The notes beneath the pieces were generated by a model. The model was not told the DNA's origin. It did not search any database and saw only the letters and a list, made by a program, of their open reading frames with translations. Of a stretch of DNA of 46,426 nucleotides, positions 1 through 8,583 are shown piece by piece. Position numbers and translations under genes: made by a program. Source of the stretch: Prevotella sp. GTDB lineage: Bacteria; Bacteroidota; Bacteroidia; Bacteroidales; Bacteroidaceae. Location: the NCBI GenBank assembly GCA_016285075.1, contig JAEEQB010000037.1:1-46426 (forward strand). Direction: 5' to 3'. Position 1 is the first letter of the stretch; each line of letters starts with the position of its first letter.

Positions 1-163
1 CATCCCCGCATGACTAATGCATAGCAGGGACTATTGACGGTTCGTTTCTCTATACCCAAGTACTTATTCAAGTACTCGCTTCTTGTACTACTTCTCTGTC
101 TATGTAATCCTTTCAAAGAACTCTTTCTTCATGCCCTCAACTCAGCTTTTTGAGCGAAAGCGG
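1..163 (-). other. 5' leader of an rRNA operon (operon lies left of the window)
   Basis: No protein is encoded here. Read on the minus strand, this follows a strong promoter. It contains a boxA-like antitermination segment at 109-122 (AGTTCTTTGAAAGG), then a variable stretch with repeated AAGTACT motifs, then a GC hairpin near the end (CCCTGC pairing with GCGGGG around positions 5-31). That arrangement is typical of the leader in front of 16S rRNA in Bacteroidales, where a TTCTTTGA-type boxA follows the promoter. The 16S gene itself would begin beyond position 1 and is not visible. The identification is by pattern, not by seeing mature rRNA. Confidence 0.7.
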
Positions 164-166
164 ATG

Positions 167-240
167 CAAAGGTACGACGATTTTATCAAACCGCAAAACT
201 TTTCAGCCACTTTTTTCAAAAAAATATGAAAATTTTCGGA
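167..240 (-). promoter_or_regulatory. Probable rRNA operon promoter with A/T-rich upstream element
   Basis: On the minus strand a TTTTG box (194-198) lies 19 bp from TACCTTTG (167-174), a near-perfect Bacteroidetes sigma-ABfr promoter. Immediately upstream (199-240) the DNA is very A/T rich with A- and T-tracts, as expected of an UP-type element at stable RNA promoters. Transcription would run left into the leader at 1-163. The inositol-phosphatase gene ends at 264, just upstream and in the same direction. Confidence 0.75.
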
Positions 241-263
241 TTTGTTTACAAACAGGAGAACAA

Positions 264-1055
264 TTACACAACACAAGCTAAAGCAGATAACAGTTTTTGG
301 TGAAAAAGGCCATTAGAAGCAACAATTTCATTTCCTTTCATAAAATGAGTTTTACCCAAGAAATCAGTTATGATCCCTCCTGCTTCTGTGACGATAATAG
401 CCCCAGCCATAAAATCCCATTGTCCTATATGCTTTTCTACCCAACCATCCATTCTTCCTGCGGCGAGATAACACAAAGACATAGCTGCCGATCCATTCAT
501 ACGAATAGCACCTACTCGACCGTAGAAAGAATCTATCAGATGGTGTGCTGTTTGGCGATACGAGTCAGCATCATAAGGCAGCTCTACACCTAACAATGCT
601 GACTCAAAAGGCAAGCTGCTCACATGAATAGGATTTCCATTAAGGTATGCTCCCCCATCTCTCCATGCGTAAAACAGTTCGTCAGCACAGACTTCATATA
701 CACATCCCAAGACAATCTCCTGATTGTGGCAAAGAGCGATAGAAACGCAATATGGGGCATACTGGTGAATGAAATTGGTTGTTCCATCAAGAGGGTCTAC
801 AACCCAATAGAACTGCTGTCCCTCATACGAGACAGAAGACTCTTCAGTAATGAAGCCTGCTTCTGGCAGGAGTTCCTTTAATGCGGTAACTATCAGTTTC
901 TCGGAATTTTTATCAACATAGGAAACATAGTCGTGCGCATGCTTGGAAACTACATTCTCTAAATTAAAATGTATGCGTTCCTTTTTAATATAAAGACCTG
1001 CGCGTTTTGCTATTTCGCAAACCGCACAGGTTAACAATTTGAAATCATATTCCAT
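264..1055 (-). CDS. Inositol monophosphatase family protein (SuhB/CysQ superfamily)
   Basis: This is a 263-residue member of the Mg2+-dependent inositol monophosphatase superfamily, which dephosphorylates inositol phosphates, 3'-phosphoadenosine phosphate or related sugar phosphates in the cytoplasm. The metal-site motif DPLDGTTNF is at about residues 87-95, acidic EE at 71-72 precedes it, and the second signature WDFMAGA followed by EAGG is near the C-terminus. I start at the ATG at 1055. A longer open frame runs to 1145, but it would overlap the upstream Bax-inhibitor gene and adds a low-complexity, non-family N-terminus. The gene starts 13 bp after the stop of the upstream gene, so the two are probably co-transcribed. 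Substrate preference cannot be read from the sequence. Confidence 0.9.
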   Translation of the reverse strand: MEYDFKLLTCAVCEIAKRAGLYIKKERIHFNLENVVSKHAHDYVSYVDKNSEKLIVTALKELLPEAGFITEESSVSYEGQQFYWVVDPLDGTTNFIHQYAPYCVSIALCHNQEIVLGCVYEVCADELFYAWRDGGAYLNGNPIHVSSLPFESALLGVELPYDADSYRQTAHHLIDSFYGRVGAIRMNGSAAMSLCYLAAGRMDGWVEKHIGQWDFMAGAIIVTEAGGIITDFLGKTHFMKGNEIVASNGLFHQKLLSALACVV

Positions 1056-1068
1056 CACCTCAAGAATA

Positions 1069-1794
1069 TTACTCTCTTTTGCCTCCAAAAATGCGAAGGA
1101 GATATAAGAAGAGGTTGATGAAGTCCAAGTAAAGCGAAAGTGCACCGAGAAGTGCTATCTTCTGCGCTCCTTCTCCTGCATCAGGAGCCATTTGGAGCAT
1201 TTGCTTAATTTTCTGCGTGTCATATGCCGTCAGTCCAACAAAAATCAGGACTCCCAAATAATTGAGTATCATCTCTAATCCGGAACTTTTGACAAAGATA
1301 TTCACGATAGTAGCAATGATGATTCCGATTAATGCCATAAACAGTATCTTCCCCATAGAAGACAAATCAGTCTTGGTGAAATAGCCAAACAATGCCATAA
1401 CCGCAAAAGTACCTGCCGTAATAAAGAACACAGAGGTAATAGAAGACATAGTATAAGCCAAGAAAATAAAGGACATAGTTGCACCGTTGATAACGGAGTA
1501 GAGAACAAACATCAACGTAGCAGTGGTCAGCGACAGCCGGTTAATAGCTGCGCTAAGTCCAAATACTAAGCCAAGTTCAGCTATGATCAATCCCCAAAAG
1601 AGTATCTGATTAGTAAATATGGTTGTAAGGATGGTTTCATTAGTAGCAACGTAGTAAGCAGTAAAACCTGTAATCACCAGTGCCAAAGACATCCACATGT
1701 ACACTTTACGAATTAAAACAGGAAAAGCAGCCGACATTTCCATTTGGCTGTCGGATGTAATGACATTTGAGTTTGAAAATTCTTCGTAATCCAT
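1069..1794 (-). CDS. Bax inhibitor-1 / YccA family membrane protein
   Basis: A 241-residue integral membrane protein with about seven hydrophobic segments after a polar N-terminus of roughly 25 residues. The order and features match the Bax-inhibitor-1 (UPF0005/YccA) family: the stretch FVGLTAYDTQKIK near residue 195, the acidic LYLDFINLFLYLLRI segment close to the C-terminus, and a length near the family norm of 220-245. Bacterial members such as BsYetJ act as pH-sensitive calcium leak channels, and YccA modulates FtsH proteolysis; which role applies here is unknown. A TAACTTTG promoter element lies about 60 bp upstream. The gene is followed at 13 bp by the inositol-phosphatase gene. Confidence 0.92.
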   Translation of the reverse strand: MDYEEFSNSNVITSDSQMEMSAAFPVLIRKVYMWMSLALVITGFTAYYVATNETILTTIFTNQILFWGLIIAELGLVFGLSAAINRLSLTTATLMFVLYSVINGATMSFIFLAYTMSSITSVFFITAGTFAVMALFGYFTKTDLSSMGKILFMALIGIIIATIVNIFVKSSGLEMILNYLGVLIFVGLTAYDTQKIKQMLQMAPDAGEGAQKIALLGALSLYLDFINLFLYLLRIFGGKRE

Positions 1795-1856
1795 TTCTTA
1801 TTATTTTTTTAATTCAACAATTAGTTCCTTCTGTACCCACATATACATTGGGGCTG

Positions 1857-1864
1857 CAAAGTTA
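1857..1864 (-). promoter_or_regulatory. Candidate -7 element for the Bax-inhibitor gene
   Basis: On the minus strand this reads TAACTTTG, matching the TAnnTTTG consensus of Bacteroidetes promoters, about 60 bp before the start codon at 1794. No clean TTG box lies at the right spacing upstream, so the assignment rests on one element only. Confidence 0.45.
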
Positions 1865-1931
1865 CATAATTCGCATGGAATACAGAAATGTCTGTACCCA
1901 ATTATAAGATTTTTAAAACATATTTCACCAA

Positions 1932-1954
1932 TGAGAAGAAATACTATCTTCTCA
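1932..1954 (-). terminator. Hairpin over the stop codon of the lactate permease gene
   Basis: A perfect 8-bp inverted repeat (TGAGAAGA / TCTTCTCA) with a 7-nt loop spans the end of the permease gene and includes its TGA stop. The following minus-strand sequence is A/T rich but has no long uninterrupted T-run. It may be a weak terminator or a 3'-end stabilising hairpin. Confidence 0.4.
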
Positions 1955-3556
1955 GATGACATGCAATCCGAGGAAAACCATCAGGCCGTTCATCAGAATC
2001 CAGAAGACTGCAAAGGGCATGGTTTTACGCATAATGTCACCATCCTGTCCCTCCATATCACAAGCTGCAGTGGCTATAGCTATCGACTGTGGTGAAAGAA
2101 GCTTACCACCTTCTGAGCCTGCACAGTTTGCAGCAGCCAACCAGTTCGTTTCATTACCAGAGACGCCAAAGAACGTTCCTTGATTAACAAGGCCTAGGTC
2201 GGTAGCAGCAGTAGCCTGCAGTTTTCCGAAAAGAATATTCGCATTGGTGGCACTACCTGTGACAAAAGTACCTATAGAGCCAATAAGCGGAGCAAAGAAT
2301 GGGAAAGCTGTTCCTGTCAGCAATACGAGGCCTTTAGCTATATCATTGGTCATACCCGTATTGTTCATCAACATAGCCATAGCTACCAGGCAGCAAATGG
2401 TAATGACTGTTTTCTGTAAGTTCAACGTAGTCTTAGCCAGGAGTTTCATCAGATTGCCAAAACTCATTCCTTGAATCAGACCTCCTATGACGGCACCAAG
2501 GAAAATCATCAGACCTGCATTGGATAGCCAGCCAAATTTGAAGGTATTACCGATAACAGGCAACTCGAATTTGGTCACCAAAGTATTATTAAGTAGTCCA
2601 TTGATAGTTGGTACTATCTTACTTGAAATAAGAATGAAGAAAATAATCAGGCCGTAAACACTCCAAGCCTTAAGTGTTTTCGACATACCGAACTTCTTCT
2701 TCTCAACAATTACTTCGTCAGAGGGGCTCTCATCATGAATGAATAGTTTGTTATATATCAGCATAGCTATAATGGCAGCCACAGAGCCAAGGATAGCAGG
2801 TGTTTCTGGACCAATCCAATGGGCACAGCAGAACTGAACCACGATAGAGAAAGACCCCACAAACAACGCGACAGAAATGTTCTTTACAATCTTCGTACGA
2901 TCTGTCATCATCAGAATGAGGAACGGGGTGATGAAAAACATGAGCGATAGCTGCAGGATAATGAAGGTTGCCACTTCACATAGTTCCTCTGGTGTGGCTG
3001 TTCCGCTGGCTGCAACCTGATTGGCAAGAGTTGTAGCAGGTAGACCTACAGCGCCAAAACCGACAGCAACCGTATTCGCCACCAAACAGATAACAGCAGA
3101 AAACATTGGTTTGAAGCCCAATCCTATTAAGATTGCTGCAGGGATAGCAACAGCCGTTCCGAAACCGGCCATACCTTCAAGAACACCACCAAGGCCCCAT
3201 GTCAACAGGAGTACTAACAGTCCCTTGTCGGAGGTCATCTGAATGAACTGGGTCTTAATGGTCTCTATCTCCTTTGTCTCGCAAAGAATATTATAACTGA
3301 AGATGGCACAAATAATTATAAGTATAATTGGGAAGCATGCCTTAAGTAATCCCTCAACGACAGACCATAAGGTAATACCATAAATAGAGACTTCGGCATA
3401 TTTCTCTGGTAAAATGCCAAGAGATGGGACAGCAAACAATGCCAATACTATTGTAACTATTAGAGTGACAACTGCACTCTTGTAGCCAGAAACTTTAAAG
3501 CCCATCATCAGGACAATGAGCAGCAGGATTGGGATGACAGATACAAATGCCGACAT
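1952..3556 (-). CDS. lctP: L-lactate permease family transporter
   Basis: A 534-residue polytopic inner-membrane protein of the LctP/LldP lactate permease family, which moves lactate (and glycolate) with protons. Hydrophobic helices occupy most of the chain. Two features mark the family: a GGVLEGMAGFGTAVAIPAA motif in the first third, and a C-terminal FGVSGNETNW ... GSEGGKLLSPQSIAIA segment. The length is close to the usual 500-560. It stands alone on the minus strand with its own 5' region, in which a candidate TAAATTTG box occurs 100 bp upstream. No lactate dehydrogenase genes (lutABC or lldD) are adjacent, so whether it imports or exports lactate is not shown by context. Confidence 0.92.
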   Translation of the reverse strand: MSAFVSVIPILLLIVLMMGFKVSGYKSAVVTLIVTIVLALFAVPSLGILPEKYAEVSIYGITLWSVVEGLLKACFPIILIIICAIFSYNILCETKEIETIKTQFIQMTSDKGLLVLLLTWGLGGVLEGMAGFGTAVAIPAAILIGLGFKPMFSAVICLVANTVAVGFGAVGLPATTLANQVAASGTATPEELCEVATFIILQLSLMFFITPFLILMMTDRTKIVKNISVALFVGSFSIVVQFCCAHWIGPETPAILGSVAAIIAMLIYNKLFIHDESPSDEVIVEKKKFGMSKTLKAWSVYGLIIFFILISSKIVPTINGLLNNTLVTKFELPVIGNTFKFGWLSNAGLMIFLGAVIGGLIQGMSFGNLMKLLAKTTLNLQKTVITICCLVAMAMLMNNTGMTNDIAKGLVLLTGTAFPFFAPLIGSIGTFVTGSATNANILFGKLQATAATDLGLVNQGTFFGVSGNETNWLAAANCAGSEGGKLLSPQSIAIATAACDMEGQDGDIMRKTMPFAVFWILMNGLMVFLGLHVI

Positions 3557-3655
3557 AATCTTTTAGGTTTTATTAAGTGAATAATTTACAGTTTGTTTTT
3601 ATGAACTTCAAGCACTACGAAGCAATCAACATGTGTTGCTATTTAATATCGCGTT

Positions 3656-3663
3656 CAAATTTA
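3656..3663 (-). promoter_or_regulatory. Candidate -7 element for the lactate permease gene
   Basis: The minus strand reads TAAATTTG, fitting TAnnTTTG, about 100 bp before the permease start. The 198-bp gap between the permease and tex (3557-3754) holds nothing else recognisable. The upstream TTG box is not clear. Confidence 0.35.
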
Positions 3664-3754
3664 CGAACTTTCTCTGACACTGTCACCATTTTTTTAGTGA
3701 AAAAAACATAATTTCGACCAATGGTCTTCCAATGCCTCTCACATCAGAATGTCG

Positions 3755-5899
3755 TCAGTGCTTAATACCTTTCATGGTTAGTGATATACGCCCGCGACGA
3801 TGGTCTATATCGAGGACTTTCACCTGAACATGCTGGTGGAGCCGAACCACTTGGGTAGGGTCTTTCACATAGTGCTCAGCCATCTGAGACACGTGTACCA
3901 GTCCATCCTGATGGACACCAATGTCAACAAAAGCACCAAAAGCGGTAATGTTGGTCACGATGCCAGGTAGTTGCATTCCTGCCACAAGGTCATCGATAGT
4001 CTCTATCCCTTGCGCAAAGCGAAACTCCTCTATCTGATTACGTGGGTCACGTCCAGGTTTCTCTAATTCACTGATAATGTCATTGAGGGTGGGCATTCCG
4101 ACATCAGAAGAGACATAACGCTTCAAGTCGATGTGTTCACGCTTCGAAGAGTCATGAATCAGATCTTCTACACCACACTTTTGATCGGCAGCCATCTTCT
4201 CCACTAACTTATATCGCTCAGGATGAACTGCCGAGTTATCGAGCGGGTTTTTCGCACCAGGTATTCTCAAAAAACCTGCACACTGCTCAAAAGCGGCAAC
4301 GCCCAGTCTAGGTACTTTCCTCAATTCATTACGACTGTGGAATGGGCCATTCTCACGACGATAATCTACAATATTTTTTGCTAGAGCAGGACCTAGTCCA
4401 CTTACATATTGCAACAGATGAGTAGAGGCCGTATTCAGGTTGACACCCACAAGATTAACGCAATTCATGATTGTCTGGTCAAGGCTATGCTTTAGCTTAG
4501 TCTGGTCTACGTCATGCTGATACTGTCCTACTCCAATGCTCTTGGGGTCAATCTTCACCAATTCGGCCAAAGGATCCATGAGTCTCCTTCCGATGCTAAC
4601 AGCACCACGCACCGTCACATCTTCATCGGGAAACTCATCACGCGCAATTTTCGATGCAGAATAGACAGAAGCTCCATCCTCACTAACGACAAATACCTTC
4701 ACTTCGTTGTCCACCGTATCTTCAATAAAATCCCGTGTTTCTCGGCTTGCCGTACCATTACCTATGGCTATAGCTTCGATTTTATAATCTTTTATCATCT
4801 GCTGAACATGAACAGTGGCTTGCATCCGATGGTTCACAGGAGGATGGGGAAAAATAGCCTCATGGTGGAGAAGGTTTCCCTGTGCATCAAGACACACCAC
4901 CTTACACCCTGTACGGAATCCCGGATCAATGCCCATCACACGTTTTTGTCCTAAAGGGGCTGCGAGCAGTAGCTGGCGCAGATTCTCGGCAAACACTCGA
5001 ATAGCCTCTTCGTCAGCCTGTTCTTTACTCAGCCCGGCAAACTCATTCTCAATGGAAGGACAGAGCAGCCGTTTGTAGCCGTCTTCCACAGCCTCCTCCA
5101 AAAGCCGCCTACATGCTCCTCCCCCATGTGGAGTTGGTGGGAGGTTTCTTTTCAATCGTTCTACACATTCTTCATCATCAATAGAAATACTCACACGTAA
5201 CACGCCCTCTTCCTCACCTCTTCGCATTGCTAACAAACGATGACTTGAACAGCGACGCAAAGGCTCTTTCCAATCAAAATAGTCACTATACTTCGCAGCA
5301 TCGTCACTGTCGGCCTTAGCCTTCACAACCTTCGAAGAAATAACAGCCTGTCGCCTGAACTGTATGCGAACCAGCTGTCGTGAGCGTTCGTCCTCGCTCA
5401 CCTGCTCGGCAAGAATATCTTGTGCACCTTTCAAAGCATCTGCGGGAGTCTTAACTTCTTCTCCTACAAAACGGAGTGCAGCCTCTTCGGGATCACGCTC
5501 ACGCTGCTGCCACAACAATTTTGCCAACGGCTCTAGTCCAAGTTCACGAGCCACCTGTGCCCTTGTACGACGTTTTGGACGGAAAGGCAGATAAATATCC
5601 TCCAGCTCAGTAGCCTCCCAGCAGCCATCAATACGCTGTTCCAGCTCTGGCGTCATCTGACCCAACCCGCAGATGGTTTTTAACACGGTCTCCTTGCGTT
5701 TTGCAATCTCCTTCAGCCGTTCCAATTGCTCACTTATGGCTGCTATCTGTACTTCGTCCATGCCTCCCGTTCTCTCTTTGCGATAACGCGAGATAAAAGG
5801 AATAGTACAACCCTCTTCCAACAGATTCAATGTACCTGCTACGTTCTTTTCCGGTAGTCTTAACTGCTGTGCAATCAGCTTGGTAAATATCTCAAACAT
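3755..5899 (-). CDS. tex: Tex family RNA-binding transcriptional accessory protein
   Basis: A 714-residue cytoplasmic Tex/YhgF protein, a nucleic-acid-binding factor related to eukaryotic Spt6. Domains in order are: an N-terminal helical Tex region (LEEGCTIPFISRYRKERTGG near residue 28), a YqgF-like RNase H fold beginning at VMGIDPGFRTGCK near residue 324, helix-hairpin-helix repeats (VSGLGPALAKNIVDYR and RKVPRLGVAAFEQCAGF), and a C-terminal S1 RNA-binding domain (LPGIVTNITAFGAFVDIGVHQDGLVH) ending at residue 714. All expected parts are present, though S1 sits close to the C-terminus with almost no tail. The start lies 32 bp after the stop of the msrC gene, so the pair is likely one transcript. 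Confidence 0.96.
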   Translation of the reverse strand: MFEIFTKLIAQQLRLPEKNVAGTLNLLEEGCTIPFISRYRKERTGGMDEVQIAAISEQLERLKEIAKRKETVLKTICGLGQMTPELEQRIDGCWEATELEDIYLPFRPKRRTRAQVARELGLEPLAKLLWQQRERDPEEAALRFVGEEVKTPADALKGAQDILAEQVSEDERSRQLVRIQFRRQAVISSKVVKAKADSDDAAKYSDYFDWKEPLRRCSSHRLLAMRRGEEEGVLRVSISIDDEECVERLKRNLPPTPHGGGACRRLLEEAVEDGYKRLLCPSIENEFAGLSKEQADEEAIRVFAENLRQLLLAAPLGQKRVMGIDPGFRTGCKVVCLDAQGNLLHHEAIFPHPPVNHRMQATVHVQQMIKDYKIEAIAIGNGTASRETRDFIEDTVDNEVKVFVVSEDGASVYSASKIARDEFPDEDVTVRGAVSIGRRLMDPLAELVKIDPKSIGVGQYQHDVDQTKLKHSLDQTIMNCVNLVGVNLNTASTHLLQYVSGLGPALAKNIVDYRRENGPFHSRNELRKVPRLGVAAFEQCAGFLRIPGAKNPLDNSAVHPERYKLVEKMAADQKCGVEDLIHDSSKREHIDLKRYVSSDVGMPTLNDIISELEKPGRDPRNQIEEFRFAQGIETIDDLVAGMQLPGIVTNITAFGAFVDIGVHQDGLVHVSQMAEHYVKDPTQVVRLHQHVQVKVLDIDHRRGRISLTMKGIKH

Positions 5900-5931
5900 A
5901 ACTAATTAACGAATATATTTTAAAATAAGAA

Positions 5932-6399
5932 TCAAAATGAAACATAGAGGTTTTCGGCTACGATATTAGCTACGCATTCCAACCACTCCCGATCAACATC
6001 ATCAAAAGCAGCCAGGTAACGACTATCAATATCGAGTACGGCACGCACTGTTCCACTAGAATCTTTCACGGGCACAACTATCTCAGAACGCGAAAACGAC
6101 GAGCAGGCAATATGTCCAGGAAATTGTTCTACATCATCCACCACGATTGTCTGTTCTTTTTGCCATGCCGTACCACACACGCCACGCCCCAGGCTGATAT
6201 GATAGCAAGCCACAGGTCCCTGAAACGGTCCCAATATCAGTTCACCACCTAATACGCGGTAGAAACCTATCCACCACCAGTCAAACTTATCTGCCAAAGC
6301 TGCTGCGACATTAGCCATGACTGCTATCTCGTCTTGCTCTCCCTCGATAAGTGCTGCTATCTGAGGGATCAACTCTTCGTATTTCTTTTGTTTGTCCAT
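5932..6399 (-). CDS. msrC: Free methionine-(R)-sulfoxide reductase, GAF domain
   Basis: A 155-residue single GAF-domain enzyme that reduces free methionine-R-sulfoxide with thioredoxin in the cytoplasm. The three family cysteines are present as Cys65, Cys75 and Cys99. They have exactly the 10- and 24-residue spacing of the E. coli enzyme (Cys84, 94, 118), in the contexts ACYHISLGRGVCGTAW and GHIACSSFSRSEIVVP. The resolving and catalytic residues are therefore intact and activity is expected. It is the first gene of a two-gene unit with tex and is driven by a well-formed promoter at 6455-6485, shared back to back with the gene at 6558. Confidence 0.93.
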   Translation of the reverse strand: MDKQKKYEELIPQIAALIEGEQDEIAVMANVAAALADKFDWWWIGFYRVLGGELILGPFQGPVACYHISLGRGVCGTAWQKEQTIVVDDVEQFPGHIACSSFSRSEIVVPVKDSSGTVRAVLDIDSRYLAAFDDVDREWLECVANIVAENLYVSF

Positions 6400-6454
6400 T
6401 ATTCCAAAGGTTTAGTGTTGTCAGAATGTACACATGGGTACATCATTTATTTTG

Positions 6455-6485
6455 CAAAGGTACAAATATTAATTCAATCCACCAA
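6455..6485 (-). promoter_or_regulatory. Promoter of msrC-tex
   Basis: On the minus strand TTGG (TTG at 6483-6485) is followed after 20 bp by TACCTTTG (6455-6462), an ideal Bacteroidetes promoter. The expected transcript starts around 6448, giving a leader of about 50 nt. Its -33 box overlaps that of the divergent promoter at 6490-6520. Confidence 0.8.
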
Positions 6486-6489
6486 AAAT

Positions 6490-6520
6490 TTGGAGAAATG
6501 AAATAAAAGCACTACCTTTG
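6490..6520 (+). promoter_or_regulatory. Promoter of the membrane-protein / hisB unit
   Basis: TTG (6490-6492) and TACCTTTG (6513-6520) are separated by exactly 20 bp. The start codon at 6558 lies about 30 nt after the predicted start point. The core -7 octamer is identical to that of the opposite promoter for msrC. Confidence 0.8.
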
Positions 6521-6557
6521 CATAAAAAATAAACAATTAAACTTTCGATAGTAAAAA

Positions 6558-7526
6558 ATGGAAGTAAAAAAGGAAGTTAAAGAGGAAGGCACGCACAACG
6601 AGCATGAAGAAGTGCTTAAGATCCGCTCTGTGCGTGGAACAGTAACCGCAGGTTTCCTTCTATATTTAGGGAATTTCCGCCGGATACTGAAACACACGTG
6701 GTTACCAGCCCTGGTATGTGCACTTGTAAGTACTTGGTATAACATGGTATCGTTCACCATGTTGCCCCAATTGATAACAACTAACGGCAAGGTTCAGCCT
6801 TTTGGCAGCACATTAGTTCCCATGATGGAGATATCAGGGCTTTCACTGCTTAACGCTCTTGTATCCTTGGCTTTCCTCGCTTATGGTTTTTCGCTTCTGA
6901 GTCATCACCGAGAGCAAGGGACCATCCCCTCCCCCACGGGCTGGCTGACTCGCCCAGACTGGCACATGCTATTCCGTACCTTTTTATGCGCCGTAGTATG
7001 CATTGCTGTGCTTACAGTTTGTCAAGGATTGGCTCTCGCCCCAATCGCATACGGTGTTCTCCGTCAATCAGTAACCGCCATAGCAATAGGTGTATTAACA
7101 GGATTGGCGTTCATGGTACTGTTATTGCCTTTGGCCTATCCCACCATGCGCTATGTAACATCCCGCGACACACGACTTTTCGTTATACTTGGTCCTGGAT
7201 ATCGCCAAGGACTACGCCGCTGGGGCTACTTGTTCGGTGTTCTGTTGGTGACAATGATTATTACATTATTGGCTTTGATCATCACTACATTACCCTCACT
7301 GGTTCTTGCGTTAGCAAACGTGAAGGCACAAACCGGTACACTGATGGGAGACCCATTAAGCATGCCTGACTATATGACATCTATGTCATTCTTTGTATTC
7401 CTTTTGGCAGGTTTCATACAGTGCTACGTGGTTCTCCTACTACATTTTCCGGTTTATTATATGACTGGCAGCATTGAAAAACAAGAAATTGAAAAGAATG
7501 AAAAAACATCGAGTACTCTTTATTGA
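6558..7526 (+). CDS. Integral membrane protein of unknown function
   Basis: A 322-residue protein I do not recognise. A basic, charged N-terminus of about 30 residues precedes roughly six hydrophobic helices (near residues 46-66, 90-112, 130-160, 168-190, 222-250 and 275-300). The C-terminus is short and charged ([10 protein letters not shown]). The arrangement suggests a cytoplasmic N-terminus and a transport or envelope role, but no catalytic or binding motif is visible. The last 29 bp overlap the start of hisB, so the two genes are probably translated from one mRNA made at the 6490-6520 promoter. Functional linkage to histidine synthesis is not implied by any motif. Confidence 0.8.
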   Translation: MEVKKEVKEEGTHNEHEEVLKIRSVRGTVTAGFLLYLGNFRRILKHTWLPALVCALVSTWYNMVSFTMLPQLITTNGKVQPFGSTLVPMMEISGLSLLNALVSLAFLAYGFSLLSHHREQGTIPSPTGWLTRPDWHMLFRTFLCAVVCIAVLTVCQGLALAPIAYGVLRQSVTAIAIGVLTGLAFMVLLLPLAYPTMRYVTSRDTRLFVILGPGYRQGLRRWGYLFGVLLVTMIITLLALIITTLPSLVLALANVKAQTGTLMGDPLSMPDYMTSMSFFVFLLAGFIQCYVVLLLHFPVYYMTGSIEKQEIEKNEKTSSTLY

Positions 7527-8574
7527 CCGCGACGGGACTCTCATAGAGGAGCCTCAGGACGAGCAGATAGACTCTTTTGATAAACTGCATTTTGTTCCTG
7601 GAATGATTCAGGCTTTGAGTTTCCTCCGTCAGCATACTGACTTCCGTTTTGTAATGGTAAGTAATCAAGACGGACTGGGCACTGACTCTTTCCCCGAAGA
7701 TACGTTTTGGCCTGTACACAACTTCATTCTGCAGACACTACAGGGTGAAGGCATAACCTTTGACGAACAACTAATAGACCGTCACTTTCCTGAGGACAAT
7801 GCTCCTACCCGAAAGCCTGGCATTGGGATGGTTAAGCAATATATAGAAAATCCGGCTTATGACATGGAGAACAGTTATGTGATAGGTGATCGGGACACAG
7901 ATGCACTGTTTGCCAGAAATATTGGCTGTAAGGCAATCATCTTAGGCAGAGAAGGTATGACTTGGCAACGTATTACCGAATTGATTTTCGGTGGGGAACG
8001 TACTTCGGAAATACATCGCCAGACCAAGGAGACTGACATATATATTAAGGTATGTCTGGACGGAACAGGAAAATGCGATATCAATACTGGCCTGGGGTTC
8101 TTCGACCATATGTTGGAACAGATAGGCAAGCACGGCATGATTGATCTTACTATCCATACCATCGGCGACTTGAATGTGGACGAACATCACACCATAGAAG
8201 ATACAGCATTAGCATTAGGAGAATGTCTCCTGAGGGCACTTGGTGACAAACGAGGCATAGAACGCTATGGATACTGCCTGCCTATGGATGACTGTCTGTG
8301 TTCAGTAGCGCTCGATTTTGGCGGGCGTCCCTGGTTGGTGTGGGATGTTGAGTTTAACCGTGAGTACGTAGGCGACATGCCTACAGAGATGTTCCTCCAC
8401 TTTTTCAAGAGCCTTAGCGATGCGGCAAAGATGAACCTTAACATCAAGGCTCAAGGACAAAATGAGCATCACAAGATAGAGGGTATATTCAAAGCCTTGG
8501 CCCGTAGTCTGAAAATGGCTGTCCAACGTGACATCTTCCACTATGAATTGCCATCAACAAAGGGTATGTTGTAA
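7498..8574 (+). CDS. hisB: Bifunctional histidinol-phosphatase / imidazoleglycerol-phosphate dehydratase
   Basis: A 358-residue HisB catalysing steps 6 and 8 of histidine synthesis. The N-terminal HAD phosphatase has the FIDRDGTLI nucleophile motif (Asp10, Asp12) and VIGDRDTD near residue 128. The C-terminal dehydratase has the metal-binding motifs [22 protein letters not shown] and NEHHKIEG. The fused layout matches enteric HisB. I use the ATG at 7498; an upstream TTG in frame (7474) is unlikely. The zinc-loop cysteines of the E. coli phosphatase domain are replaced here (residues 94-104 read [11 protein letters not shown]). The gene overlaps the preceding membrane-protein gene by 29 bp and is separated from hisGDC by a convergent gene. 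Confidence 0.96.
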   Translation: MKKHRVLFIDRDGTLIEEPQDEQIDSFDKLHFVPGMIQALSFLRQHTDFRFVMVSNQDGLGTDSFPEDTFWPVHNFILQTLQGEGITFDEQLIDRHFPEDNAPTRKPGIGMVKQYIENPAYDMENSYVIGDRDTDALFARNIGCKAIILGREGMTWQRITELIFGGERTSEIHRQTKETDIYIKVCLDGTGKCDINTGLGFFDHMLEQIGKHGMIDLTIHTIGDLNVDEHHTIEDTALALGECLLRALGDKRGIERYGYCLPMDDCLCSVALDFGGRPWLVWDVEFNREYVGDMPTEMFLHFFKSLSDAAKMNLNIKAQGQNEHHKIEGIFKALARSLKMAVQRDIFHYELPSTKGML

Positions 8575-8583
8575 GCAGTCAGT

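Noticed and set aside
60..100. Repeated AAGTACT motifs near the left edge as a possible CRISPR or transposon end
   Set aside because: They are only two to three short copies without regular spacers, and they are better explained as part of the rRNA leader.
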